Below are positions 9,457 to 18,579 of a DNA stretch of 44,988 bases, piece by piece. Source of the stretch: Hyphomicrobiales bacterium (GTDB lineage: Bacteria; Pseudomonadota; Alphaproteobacteria; Rhizobiales; Aestuariivirgaceae). The stretch lies in contig JALVSR010000034.1 in NCBI GenBank assembly GCA_027024225.1, positions 1 through 44,988 of the forward strand, read 5' to 3'. The notes beneath the pieces were generated by a model, which saw only the letters and a list, made by a program, of their open reading frames with translations, did not search any database and had not been told where the DNA came from. How positions within the stretch are numbered: position 1 is the stretch's first letter; each line of letters begins with the position of its first letter. The position numbers and the translations under genes are program-made.

Positions 9457-10650
9457 TCAGGCGCTCATGCGCTCGAAGAACAGGTCGATCATGCGGCGGT
9501 AGATGCGCTTGAGCTTCCACAGGTCGTCCACCGGCACGCGCTCGTTCACCTTGTGGATGGTTTCGTTCACAAGCCCGAACTCGGCCACGGGGCAGTAGTC
9601 CTTGATGAAGCGCGCGTCCGACGTGCCGCCGCCGGTGGAAAGCTCTGGTGTGAGGCCCACCTCGTCCCGCACGGCCCGTTGCATGACCTCGATGAGCGGG
9701 CCGCCCTCGGTGATGAAGCTCTCGCCGGATACCTGCTCGGTGACATAGAAGCGCGCGCCGGTTTCCCGCGTGATGTCCGCGATGAGCCCGTCAAGCCAGC
9801 GGCGCAGGCTTTTGGGCGTGTGGAGCGTGTTGAAGCGGATGTTGCAGGTGGCGCGTGCGGTTTCCGGTATCACGTTGGTGGCCGGGTTGCCGACGTCGAA
9901 GGTGGAAAACTGCACCGTGGAGGGCTGGAAGAACTCCGTGCCCTCGTCCAGTGGGTTCGCGGTCATCTCGTGCACCAGCCTCGCCAACGGGTGCACGGGG
10001 TTGATGGCCTTTTCCGGGTAGGCGGTGTGTCCCTGCACGCCCACGCATTCGATGAAGAAATTGAGCGAGCCGCGCCGGCCGTTCTTGATGGTGTCGCCCA
10101 GCTCTTCCACGCAGGACGGCTCGCCGACGATGCAGGCGTCCGGCACGTGGCCGTTGTCCGTCACCCATTGCAGCATCTTGCGGGTGCCGTTGATGGCCGG
10201 GCCTTCCTCGTCGCCGGTAATGAGGAAGGATATGGAACCGGGCAGCGGGCGGTTTGCACGCTCATGGTCGCGCACCCAGTCGATGGCGGCGGCGGCAAAG
10301 GCGGCCACGCCACCCTTCATGTCGCAGGCGCCGCGACCGTAAAGCACGCCTTGATCGACCACCGCGGCGAAGGGCGGGTGCAGCCAGGCGTCTTCATCGC
10401 CAGGTGGCACGACGTCCGTGTGTCCGGCGAAGCACAAGTGAGGCCCGCCGTCACCAATGCGAGCGAAGAGGTTCTGCACGTCCGGCGTGCCGGGCTCGGA
10501 AAATGGCAGCCAGGCGCAGTCGAATCCCGCCTGCTCCAGCGCCACGGCCAGCACCTCCTGCGCGCCAGCGTCTTCCGGCGTGACGGAAGGGCAGCGGATG
10601 AGCGCCTGGGCCAGCGCCACCACGTCGGTTTCCTTCCTGCTGACCGTCAC
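9457..10650 (-). CDS. dapE: Succinyl-diaminopimelate desuccinylase
   Basis: M20 peptidase motifs: LCFAGHTDVVPPGDEDAWLHPPF, YGRGACDMKGGVAAF, SFLITGDEEGPAINGT, STGGGTSDARFI. GTG start at VTVSRKETDV chosen to avoid overlap with the upstream gene; the longest ORF begins at 10722. Confidence 0.92.
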   Translation of the reverse strand: MTVSRKETDVVALAQALIRCPSVTPEDAGAQEVLAVALEQAGFDCAWLPFSEPGTPDVQNLFARIGDGGPHLCFAGHTDVVPPGDEDAWLHPPFAAVVDQGVLYGRGACDMKGGVAAFAAAAIDWVRDHERANRPLPGSISFLITGDEEGPAINGTRKMLQWVTDNGHVPDACIVGEPSCVEELGDTIKNGRRGSLNFFIECVGVQGHTAYPEKAINPVHPLARLVHEMTANPLDEGTEFFQPSTVQFSTFDVGNPATNVIPETARATCNIRFNTLHTPKSLRRWLDGLIADITRETGARFYVTEQVSGESFITEGGPLIEVMQRAVRDEVGLTPELSTGGGTSDARFIKDYCPVAEFGLVNETIHKVNERVPVDDLWKLKRIYRRMIDLFFERMSA

Positions 10651-10690
10651 GTTTTGGTTCCCCCGGCTTGCATGGGCGACAGTTTTCCAA

Positions 10691-11311
10691 TTACCCGGGC
10701 ATGAAAGTGAACCAGGTGGCATAGAATATCAGCCAGAACCCGGCCCATGCCCACAAGGGATGTAATCCCGGAACGATACGCTTCAAGACAATTGCGACAC
10801 CATGCGACAGAAGCGCCACCAGCACGAAGCGAATTATGCGCACCGAAAGGGAAACGAGCAAGAAAGCAAAGAGAGATATTCCGGCATGAGGAGCGAGGGC
10901 GGCATATACCTTGAACGGCGTGCCGGTGAACATTCCGTTCAGCACCGCCCAGGGGCCCCGTGATTGCAAATCGTGGAGCGCCTGCTGGAGCATCTCGCGC
11001 GAGATGGCGGGGATGACGTCCATGAAGCCGAAAATGATCTTCAATTTCGTGCCCGCGCCCCAGGAATACATGAGCACCCCGCCGACCAGCGCGGCCAGGA
11101 ACACGATGAAGGCGGCCAGCAGCGCGGCCCGCAGGCGCCTTTGCGCCGCGATCATGCTGATGAGCACATCCGGCGCGATGAAAAAGAAGATGGCCTCGCC
11201 AAAGCCCCAAAGGGCGGCGGCCACGCCCTCGCCGAAGTTCAGCGGCGGCGGAGTGGACGAGGAGGGCCTGGAAGTTCCACGGGCTGTCGGCGATGGTGTC
11301 GTGTCCGTCAT
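10691..11311 (-). CDS. Membrane protein, VTT/YqaA-like
   Basis: 206 aa with several hydrophobic segments (EAIFFFIAPDVLISMIAA..., LLAAFIVFLAALVGGVLMY...). The family call is tentative. Confidence 0.55.
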   Translation of the reverse strand: MTDTTPSPTARGTSRPSSSTPPPLNFGEGVAAALWGFGEAIFFFIAPDVLISMIAAQRRLRAALLAAFIVFLAALVGGVLMYSWGAGTKLKIIFGFMDVIPAISREMLQQALHDLQSRGPWAVLNGMFTGTPFKVYAALAPHAGISLFAFLLVSLSVRIIRFVLVALLSHGVAIVLKRIVPGLHPLWAWAGFWLIFYATWFTFMPG

Positions 11312-11433
11312 AGTGGTCTGCTCCGGCCCTGCGACCGCGACTTGGCTCAGCGCGGCGGAAAAAACGTGGATGAAGCTCTACAGATGGCGCCCGCCCGCGC
11401 GAGATGGCACCTCGCGGCGAAGGATGGGCGCGC

Positions 11434-11775
11434 TCAGCCGCCGTTCTTTCCGTTTCCTTCCGCGCCGGGGTGCATGCGCTCGGCCTCGTACTGGATGAAC
11501 CAGCCGATCATCTGCCGCCACAGGGCCTCGGCAAGCGCCGGAGGCAGGCCCTTTTGTTCGGCATGGGCGCAGACCTTGTCGATGACCTGCTGCACGCGCC
11601 AGGGGACGTTCGCCCCCTCATTCGTACCTTGCTTCAGTTGCCAGGCGCGATCGACGTAAGCGAAGCGGCGCGCCAGCAGCTCCACCATCTCTTCGTCGAT
11701 GCGGTCGATCTCGCGCCGCACCTCGTCCATGCTGGTGCATTCCTCTGGAGGGATGATGTCTTTTTCAGCCGACAT
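11434..11775 (-). CDS. Chorismate mutase, AroQ type
   Basis: MDEVRREIDRIDEEMVELLARRFAYVDRAWQLKQ pattern of AroQ mutases. Confidence 0.85.
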   Translation of the reverse strand: MSAEKDIIPPEECTSMDEVRREIDRIDEEMVELLARRFAYVDRAWQLKQGTNEGANVPWRVQQVIDKVCAHAEQKGLPPALAEALWRQMIGWFIQYEAERMHPGAEGNGKNGG

Positions 11776-11776
11776 G

Positions 11777-13636
11777 TTAGCCCTCCTCCTTCTTTTCTTC
11801 CCTTTTCTTTTTCGGCAGGACGACGCGGATGTGCAGCTCGCGAAGCTGCTGCGGGCTCAAGGGGGCGGGCGCGCCCATGAGCAGGTCCTCGGCCTGCTGG
11901 TTCATGGGGAAGAGCACGACCTCGCGGATGTTCGGTTCATCGGCCAGCAGCATGACCATGCGGTCAAGCCCCGGGGCGATGCCGCCGTGCGGCGGGGCGC
12001 CATACTGGAACGCCCGATACAGCGCGCCGAACTTCTCTTCCACCACCTTCTCGTCGTAGCCGGCGATCCTGAAGGCCAGTTTCATCAGCTCCGGCAAGTG
12101 GTTGCGGATGGCGCCGGAAGACAGCTCCACGCCGTTGCACACGATGTCATACTGGTAGGCCTTGATGCCGAGCGCGGGGCCATAATCGCCGGTTTCGATG
12201 GCTTCCCAGGCCTCTTGCAGCGCCTTCATGCCGCCCTGGGGCATGGAGAAGGGGTTGTGGGAGAACTCGATGCGTTTCTCCTCCTCGTTCCACTCGTACA
12301 TGGGGAAATCGACGATCCAGCAGAACTCGAAGCGGTTCTCGTCGATGAGCCCCAGCTCGGCGGCCACCTTCTGCCGCGCATCGGCCGCGAAGGGCGCGAA
12401 CTTCTGCGGATTGCCGGCGACGAAGAAGGCGGCGTCACCCGGTTTCAGGCCAAGCTGTTCGGCTATTGCCGCGGTGCGTTCCGGCCCGATGTTCTTGGCC
12501 AGCGGGCCGGCGCCGGTGAGCTGGCCGTCCTCCTCGCGGAACATGATGTAGCCAAGGCCGGGCTGGCCTTCAGATTGCGCCCAGTTGTTCATGCGATCGC
12601 AGAAGGCGCGAGATCCGCCGCCCGGCGCCGGGATGGCCCAGACGCGGTTGCGCTCGTCCTTCTCCAGCATCTGCGCGAAGATGCGAAATCCCGAACCGCG
12701 GAAATGCTCGGAAACGTCCTGCATTTCCAGCGGGTTGCGCAGATCGGGCTTGTCGGTGCCGTATTTCAGGATGGCCTCGTGGTAGGGGATGCGCGGGAAC
12801 TTCTCCGTCACCGGGTGACCACCACCGAATTCCTTGAACAGGTCGCGCAGGATGGGCTCCACGGTGTTCAGCACGTCTTCCTGGGTGACGAAACTCATCT
12901 CGATATCGAGCTGGTAGAACTCGCCGGGCGAGCGGTCGGCGCGGGCGTCCTCGTCGCGGAAGCACGGGGCGATCTGGAAATAGCGGTCGAAGCCGGAGGC
13001 CATGATGAGCTGCTTGTAGATCTGCGGGGCCTGCGGCAGGGCGTAGAACTTGCCCGGGTGCAGGCGCGAGGGCACCACGAAGTCGCGCGCGCCTTCCGGC
13101 GAGGAGGCGGTGAGGATGGGTGTCTGGAACTCGGTGAAGCCCTCCGCCTCCATGCGCTTGCGCAGCCAGCTCACCACGTTGGAGCGCAGCATGATGTTGC
13201 GGTGCATGCGCTCGCGGCGCAGGTCGAGGTAGCGGTGCTTCAGGCGAATGTCCTCCGGGTAGTGCGGCTCGCCGAACACGGGCAGCGGCAGCTCCTTCGC
13301 CTCGGAAAGGATGTCGATGCCGGTGGCGAAGACCTCAACCTCGCCGGTGGGCAATTTCGGGTTTTCCGTGCCCTCGGGGCGGGCGCGCACGTAGCCATCG
13401 ACACGAATGACGTATTCGGCGTGGAGCTTTTCCGCCGTTTCGAAGGCGGGGCTGTCCGGGTCGGCCACCACCTGGGTGATGCCGTAATGGTCGCGCAGGT
13501 CGATGAACAGCACGCCGCCGTGGTCGCGGATGCGGTGCACCCAGCCGGAAAGACGCACCGTCTGCCCGATGTGTTCCTTTCGCAATTCCCCGCAGGTGTG
13601 GGTGCGGTATTCGTGCATGGAGGTTGTGTCCGCCAT
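11777..13636 (-). CDS. aspS: Aspartyl-tRNA synthetase
   Basis: 619 aa with [37 protein letters not shown], class II motifs ([25 protein letters not shown]) and [14 protein letters not shown]. Confidence 0.97.
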   Translation of the reverse strand: MADTTSMHEYRTHTCGELRKEHIGQTVRLSGWVHRIRDHGGVLFIDLRDHYGITQVVADPDSPAFETAEKLHAEYVIRVDGYVRARPEGTENPKLPTGEVEVFATGIDILSEAKELPLPVFGEPHYPEDIRLKHRYLDLRRERMHRNIMLRSNVVSWLRKRMEAEGFTEFQTPILTASSPEGARDFVVPSRLHPGKFYALPQAPQIYKQLIMASGFDRYFQIAPCFRDEDARADRSPGEFYQLDIEMSFVTQEDVLNTVEPILRDLFKEFGGGHPVTEKFPRIPYHEAILKYGTDKPDLRNPLEMQDVSEHFRGSGFRIFAQMLEKDERNRVWAIPAPGGGSRAFCDRMNNWAQSEGQPGLGYIMFREEDGQLTGAGPLAKNIGPERTAAIAEQLGLKPGDAAFFVAGNPQKFAPFAADARQKVAAELGLIDENRFEFCWIVDFPMYEWNEEEKRIEFSHNPFSMPQGGMKALQEAWEAIETGDYGPALGIKAYQYDIVCNGVELSSGAIRNHLPELMKLAFRIAGYDEKVVEEKFGALYRAFQYGAPPHGGIAPGLDRMVMLLADEPNIREVVLFPMNQQAEDLLMGAPAPLSPQQLRELHIRVVLPKKKREEKKEEG

Positions 13637-13740
13637 CAGGTTTTCTCGCTCCGACAGGCAATGGAATCTTCATTCGCGTGATGGGCGGAATTGCGCACAG
13701 GGGCGCGGGGATGTCAAGGAATCAGGTCGTGCGGGCGGCA

Positions 13741-14187
13741 TCATGCATCCGATTTTTCCCGCGATGGCGCCAGCATGACGGCCTCGCCCTCCAGCACCAG
13801 CGTTTCGCCCACGTAACAGCGGGTGTCCAGCACCACGCGGCGGCGGGACCGGTGCACCTCGCGCACCGTAACTTCCGCGCGAACAACGTCGCCGACGAAA
13901 ACGGGCCGCTTGAAGCGCAGCGTTTGCGAAACATAGATGCTGCCCATGCCCGGCAGGCGCGTGCCCACCACGGTGGAGATGAGCGAGGCGGTGAGCATTC
14001 CGTGCACGATGGGCCGACCGAAACGGGTGGTGGCGGCGAAGTCGGCATCAAGGTGCACGGGGTTGTGATCGCCGGAGATTTCGGCGAAGGCGCGCACGGC
14101 CGCCTCGTCCAGCCGTTTCTCGAAGCTGGCCGTCTGGCCCTCCTCGATGTCCTCGATGTAAACGGTGGTCATTTCGGTGTCAGACAT
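13741..14187 (-). CDS. MaoC-like (R)-specific enoyl-CoA hydratase family protein
   Basis: FAEISGDHNPVHLDADFAATTRFGRPIVHGMLTASLIS hot-dog hydratase motif. Confidence 0.9.
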   Translation of the reverse strand: MSDTEMTTVYIEDIEEGQTASFEKRLDEAAVRAFAEISGDHNPVHLDADFAATTRFGRPIVHGMLTASLISTVVGTRLPGMGSIYVSQTLRFKRPVFVGDVVRAEVTVREVHRSRRRVVLDTRCYVGETLVLEGEAVMLAPSREKSDA

Positions 14188-14230
14188 GGCGCCTCCCCTT
14201 CCGATGCCACATTACCCATGCACTACCAGA

Positions 14231-15211
14231 CTACCAGCGCAGGCGGCGCATCACGCCCACGAGATTTATGCCCGGCGCGGCCTCGCGCACCTGACGCACC
14301 ACCTCTTCCAGTCCGTGTTCGTCCAATGCGCCAGAGCTGATGCCGCCGGTGATGAACAACGCCGCGATGCCGAAGTTGGCCGCGCCTTTCATGTCCGTGC
14401 CCATGCCGTCGCCAATGGCCAGGATCTCGCGCTTTTCCACCTTGCGCCCGGCGGCGGCTTCGGCCTTTTTCAACGCCTCTTCGTAAATGGGCGGGTGGGG
14501 CTTTCCGGCCATGATGACCTCGCCGCCCAATTCCTCGTAGATTTTCGCCAGCGCGCCAGCGCAGGGCAGGATGTCCTCGCCATGCTTCACGATGAGATCG
14601 GGGTTGGCGCACACCAGCGGCAGGTTGCGCTCGGCGAGCTGGCGCAGCATGTCGCGGTATTGTTCGGGCTGCTCGGTGCGGTCGTCGAACAGGCCGGAGC
14701 ACATGATGAGCTCGGCCTGCTCCGGCTCGGTGAAGGAAACGGGCAGCCCCTCGCGCAAATGCGCGTCACGCTCCGGGCCGAGATGGAAAACCTTGCAGCC
14801 GGCGCGCCGGGAAACGACGGCGCGGGTGACGTCGCCTGAGGTGATCACGTCGTCGTAGGCCTCGCGCGGCACCTTCAGCTCGTCAAGCTGCCGCAGAAGG
14901 GCCGGCCTTGGCCGCGGTGAATTGGACACCAGCACCACCACACCGTCATTTTTCCGGTGGCGGATGAGGGCATCGCAGGAAACTTCGTCCGCAATGACGC
15001 CATCATGCACCACCCCCCAGATGTCGCAAAACCACACGGGATATTCGCCAGACAAGGGCGCCACGTGTTCCAGCAGCGGAACCTCCACCCCCCTTGCCGG
15101 CCTGCTTTGCGATTCCGTCACCCCTGTCCCGCTGTGCGTATCCGAAGGTCGATCGTTCATCAGCGTGATTTTCCGCCTTTCAACCCATTGCCGGGCCTTT
15201 CGTGCATTCAT
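14231..15211 (-). CDS. HAD-superfamily hydrolase, TIGR01459-like
   Basis: VWFCDIWGVVHDGV, VVLVSNSPRP, MAGKPHPPIYEEAL and ILAIGDGMGTDMKGA motifs. Confidence 0.85.
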   Translation of the reverse strand: MNARKARQWVERRKITLMNDRPSDTHSGTGVTESQSRPARGVEVPLLEHVAPLSGEYPVWFCDIWGVVHDGVIADEVSCDALIRHRKNDGVVVLVSNSPRPRPALLRQLDELKVPREAYDDVITSGDVTRAVVSRRAGCKVFHLGPERDAHLREGLPVSFTEPEQAELIMCSGLFDDRTEQPEQYRDMLRQLAERNLPLVCANPDLIVKHGEDILPCAGALAKIYEELGGEVIMAGKPHPPIYEEALKKAEAAAGRKVEKREILAIGDGMGTDMKGAANFGIAALFITGGISSGALDEHGLEEVVRQVREAAPGINLVGVMRRLRW

Positions 15212-15304
15212 CGTGCACCTTCTTCTCCGCTGTGGTGCCCGTGGTCAAGCCCGAAAACGCATTTTCTCAGCCGCGATTATTCCGCGTTCTTTCTTCTTAT
15301 GTTC

Positions 15305-15333
15305 TTGACATGTTTTTATCGCCGTGCCATGCT
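15305..15333 (+). promoter_or_regulatory. Candidate sigma70 promoter (TTGACA - 17 nt - CATGCT) upstream of the radical SAM gene
   Basis: Perfect -35 hexamer at 15305-15310, 17-nt spacer and weak -10 at 15328-15333, in the divergent intergenic region. Confidence 0.4.
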
Positions 15334-15392
15334 GATTGTACGGGCCATGGAATTTGGACGGAAACAGCCATGTGGGAGGGTTCTGGTAACCG

Positions 15393-16562
15393 ATGATGAA
15401 GCTCGAAGGCATGGCGGAGACCGTGACGGATTTTTCCTCGCGCGGGGAGGTGGCCGGACCACAGGCGCAGGCCCTACGAGGGCGCGGGGCGCGGTCGGCC
15501 CACGCGGGGCGACACGAGCGGCTGGCGCGGGTGGCGGCCGATGATGGCTGGGGCTCACTGGAAGAGCTCCTGGAGGAGCGTCGGGAGACACAGATCATCC
15601 CGGAACGGGCCAGCAGCATCGTCAGCCGCAACATCTCGCCGGATGTGGGCTTTGAATATTCCGTCAATCCTTACCGCGGGTGCGAGCACGGTTGCATCTA
15701 CTGTTATGCGCGGCCCGGGCACGCGAACCTGGGTTACTCGCCGGGGCTGGATTTCGAAAGCCGCATCGTGGTGAAGGAAAACGCGCCCGAATTGTTCGAG
15801 AAGGCGCTGAACCGGCCCGGCTGGAAGGGGGCGCCGGTGGCCATTGGCACCTATACGGACTGTTACCAGCCAGTGGAAAAGCGTTATCGCATCACGCGGC
15901 GGCTTCTGGAGATTGCCGAGCATTACAATCAGCCGGTAGTGCTGGTGACGAAATCGCGGCTGGTGTTGCGCGATCTTGACGTATTGCAGCGGCTGGCAGA
16001 AAGGCGGCTGGCACGGGTGGCGGTGGCCATCACCACGCTGGACGCCCGCCTTGCGCGGCTGATGGAACCACGGGCGGCCACGCCGGCGCGGCGGCTGGAG
16101 ACGCTGGGGCGGCTGAGCGAGGCCGGGGTGCCCACCACGGTGATGATCGCGCCGGTCATTCCGGCGCTGAACGATCATGAAATCGAGCAGATCCTGTTGC
16201 GCGCACGGCACGCGGGGGCGGAAGGCGCGGCCATGGTCATGCTGCGGCTGCCACTGGAGATTGCCGCGCTGTTCCGCGAATGGCTGGAGGATCATTTTCC
16301 CGACCGTGCGAACCGCGTGCTCTCGCTTATCCGCCAAATGCATGGCGGACGCATCTACGACGCCCGCTTCGGCAAGCGCATGACGGGCGCGGGACCATAT
16401 GCGTGGATGATCTGGCGAAGGTTCGAGAATACCTGCAAGCGGCTGGGTCTGAACGAGCGCATAACGCCGCTGAACACCGCTCTGTTTCAACCCGTGCGCC
16501 AGGGCGCCCGGAATATCCAGCCCACCTTGCCAGGCCTGCTGGAAATGAAGGAGGAGGAATGA
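15393..16562 (+). CDS. PA0069-like radical SAM protein (SPL-like)
   Basis: SVNPYRGCEHGCIYCYARPGHANLGYSPGLDFESRIVVKENAPELF contains the CX3CX2C radical SAM motif. Confidence 0.9.
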   Translation: MMKLEGMAETVTDFSSRGEVAGPQAQALRGRGARSAHAGRHERLARVAADDGWGSLEELLEERRETQIIPERASSIVSRNISPDVGFEYSVNPYRGCEHGCIYCYARPGHANLGYSPGLDFESRIVVKENAPELFEKALNRPGWKGAPVAIGTYTDCYQPVEKRYRITRRLLEIAEHYNQPVVLVTKSRLVLRDLDVLQRLAERRLARVAVAITTLDARLARLMEPRAATPARRLETLGRLSEAGVPTTVMIAPVIPALNDHEIEQILLRARHAGAEGAAMVMLRLPLEIAALFREWLEDHFPDRANRVLSLIRQMHGGRIYDARFGKRMTGAGPYAWMIWRRFENTCKRLGLNERITPLNTALFQPVRQGARNIQPTLPGLLEMKEEE

Positions 16563-16626
16563 ACCGGGAAAATGAACTGGAAAGGCGTTGACAGATTTGT
16601 TGCGCGCTGACTAGCATTCGCCTTGC

Positions 16627-16888
16627 GGATGGTGCCACGTGCGGCGGGATGACAAGGCTTCCTGCCCGCGCGGTGAAAAGGGAACGCGGTGAAAATCCGC
16701 GGCTGCCCCCGCAACTGTGAGCGGCGAGCCCGCCGTCCATCATGTGCCACTGGTCGAATATCGGCCGGGAAGGCGGACGGTGAAAAAGGGCGCTTCAGTT
16801 ATTCGTGGCACGTTCGGCCCAGGATTGTCGGGCCGCTCCGCCACAGTTGGAGTGCCTGGGCGATGACCCGCGAGCCAGGAGACCTGCC
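16627..16888 (+). ncRNA. Cobalamin (B12) riboswitch
   Basis: Contains ggtgcc, gcggtgaaaagggaacgcggtgaaaatccgcggctgcccccgcaactgt, ccatcatgtgccactgg, gggaaggcggacgg and the B12 box gatgacccgcgagccaggagacctgcc, in canonical order. Confidence 0.93.
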
Positions 16889-17038
16889 ATCCGCAAAGGG
16901 GCGTGAGGGGAAAGACCGCATCGCCTGCATTCGGGAGCCTGTCACCGGTGGCCGTTTCAAATGTGCAACGGCGAATGGCGTGGTCATCATAATTGCGTTT
17001 ACCTTGGCGCGCCGTGGCGTGAAGGTGGGCTTCCGATG

Positions 17039-17254
17039 CGGGCGGTCTTCTGCAAGCGCCTTATCCGCCTGATTGGCGGCCGGAACGGGGTGTTTCCGGA
17101 AGGACATGACCGGCTGGCGCGAGCGCCCGGATACCGAGAAAGTGGTGTGGACGGGCTATTTGTTTCCCTTGCCTTGCCGGCAATCCTTCTTCAGCACCCC
17201 CTGTTCCACATCCTGCCGGTGGGGATGGGCCTCGTCGGCATGCAGACGATGTGA
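17039..17254 (+). CDS. Small hypothetical protein with hydrophobic C-terminus, between riboswitch and CbiM-like gene
   Basis: In-frame MRAVFCKRLIRLIGGRNGVF...GLFVSLALPAILLQHPLFHILPVGMGLVGMQTM, ending just before the CbiM-like start. May be spurious or part of a frameshifted gene. Confidence 0.3.
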   Translation, partial: RAVFCKRLIRLIGGRNGVFPEGHDRLARAPGYRESGVDGLFVSLALPAILLQHPLFHILPVGMGLVGMQTM

Positions 17255-17272
17255 GAAAAGGGGTGAAAATCC

Positions 17273-17953
17273 ATGCATATCGAACCGGGGATCGTGAACG
17301 GAGCGAAAATGCTCCTCTCTTATGGCACGGGTGCGGCCGTGCTGGGTTACGCGGCGAAGCTGGCCTGGGACACGGCGAAAAGGGATGGCCTCGTGTCGCT
17401 GGTTGCGCGTGCGGTCATGTCCACCGCCGCGGTGTTCACCTTCTTCGAGATTCTGCCGCATTATCCCGTCGGCGTCTCGGAGGTGCATTTCATTTTCGGC
17501 ACCACGCTGTATCTACTGTTCGGGCTGGCGCCGGCGGCCATTGGCCTGGCGCTGGGCCTGTTGTTGCAGGGCATGCTGTTCGCGCCGTTCGACCTGCCGC
17601 AGTATGGCATCAACATCACGACGCTACTGGTGCCGCTGTATGCCGTGCATTACCTGGCGCAGCGCATCATCCCGAAAGACACGCCTTACGTGGAGCTGAA
17701 ATATTCGCAGGTGCTGCCGCTTTCGGCCATGTACCAGGCGGGCATCGTCAGCTGGGTGACCTTCTGGGCGCTCTATGGCCAGGGCTTCACGGCGGAAACG
17801 CTGGAGGGCCTGCTGAAATTCGATTCCGCTTACCTGCTGGTCATCATCGTGGAGCCGGTGGTTGACCTGGCGGTGCTGGCGGCGGCGAAGTTCCTGCATG
17901 CATGGAAGGACAGCGGCCTGTTCACGCGGCGGCTGTTCTCGCCGGCGGCCTGA
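17273..17953 (+). CDS. CbiM-like energy-coupling-factor permease homologue (putative cobalt/cobalamin-related transport)
   Basis: 226 aa beginning MHIEPGIVNG (metal-binding Met1-His2 start of CbiM/NikM proteins), multiple TM segments and the conserved-looking His region PHYPVGVSEVHFIFGTTLYLLFG. Located downstream of the B12 riboswitch. Confidence 0.8.
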   Translation: MHIEPGIVNGAKMLLSYGTGAAVLGYAAKLAWDTAKRDGLVSLVARAVMSTAAVFTFFEILPHYPVGVSEVHFIFGTTLYLLFGLAPAAIGLALGLLLQGMLFAPFDLPQYGINITTLLVPLYAVHYLAQRIIPKDTPYVELKYSQVLPLSAMYQAGIVSWVTFWALYGQGFTAETLEGLLKFDSAYLLVIIVEPVVDLAVLAAAKFLHAWKDSGLFTRRLFSPAA

Positions 17954-18074
17954 ACATGCCCGCTCATCAAGAAACGCAACGGCGCGGTCGGCATGGCCGC
18001 GCCGTTTTCACTTGTTCTTGACGGAGGTCGCCGGGCTGATACACCCGGATGAAAAAAGACAGGGGGCAAGCATC

Positions 18075-18569
18075 ATGGCCATGTACGAGGACAATGAATT
18101 CCGCTTCATCGTTGCCGTGTTTTCCAAGGCAGACGTGGGCAGGCTGTTCAACGTGGCCGGGCACGCCATGGCCGGGCTGATGGACAAGATCTGCGCGCTG
18201 CGCGCCGGAGCCGCTTCGGAAGGTGCGGCAGGCGAAACCGCCGTGGCGGCGGAACTGCTGGAGGCGGCGGGCGACTTCCTTGACTACCGCACGAAGGACG
18301 CGGCGCTGCATTCGCGAATTGCCCGCTGGCCGGTGGTTGTCATCAAGACCGACCGGCAGAACCTACTGCGGCGGCTGTACCTGGCGGCGAAGGAAAAGGG
18401 CGTGCCGGTCAACGCGGTGGTGATGGAGATGGTGGACGAGAACACGGAAAAGCAGCTGGCCAACACCGCGGCCGTGACGGTGGAGGAGGCGCAATTCGTC
18501 TGCGTGGCGCTGTTCGAAAAGAACGGCACGCTGAACGACCTGACGAAGAAGTTCTCATTGATGCGGTAG
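18075..18569 (+). CDS. DUF2000-like protein (PTH2-like fold suspected)
   Basis: 164 aa from MAMYEDNEFRFIVAVFSKADVGRLFNVAGHAMAGLMDK...FVCVALFEKNGTLNDLTKKFSLMR. Start chosen within the longer ORF beginning at 17862, which overlaps the CbiM-like gene. Confidence 0.55.
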   Translation: MAMYEDNEFRFIVAVFSKADVGRLFNVAGHAMAGLMDKICALRAGAASEGAAGETAVAAELLEAAGDFLDYRTKDAALHSRIARWPVVVIKTDRQNLLRRLYLAAKEKGVPVNAVVMEMVDENTEKQLANTAAVTVEEAQFVCVALFEKNGTLNDLTKKFSLMR

Positions 18570-18579
18570 CACGTTTTGC

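Noticed and set aside
11699-13681. 660-aa plus-strand ORF antisense to aspS
   Set aside because: aspS is unambiguous on the minus strand; the antisense ORF has no motif.
15283-15305. Possible alphaproteobacterial LexA box (GTTC repeats) upstream of the radical SAM gene
   Set aside because: The two GTTC copies are 11 nt apart instead of the expected 7.
16689-17072. 127-aa ORF starting inside the cobalamin riboswitch
   Set aside because: Its N-terminal part is translated riboswitch core sequence (ATGAAAATCC-like), so it is not a convincing protein.
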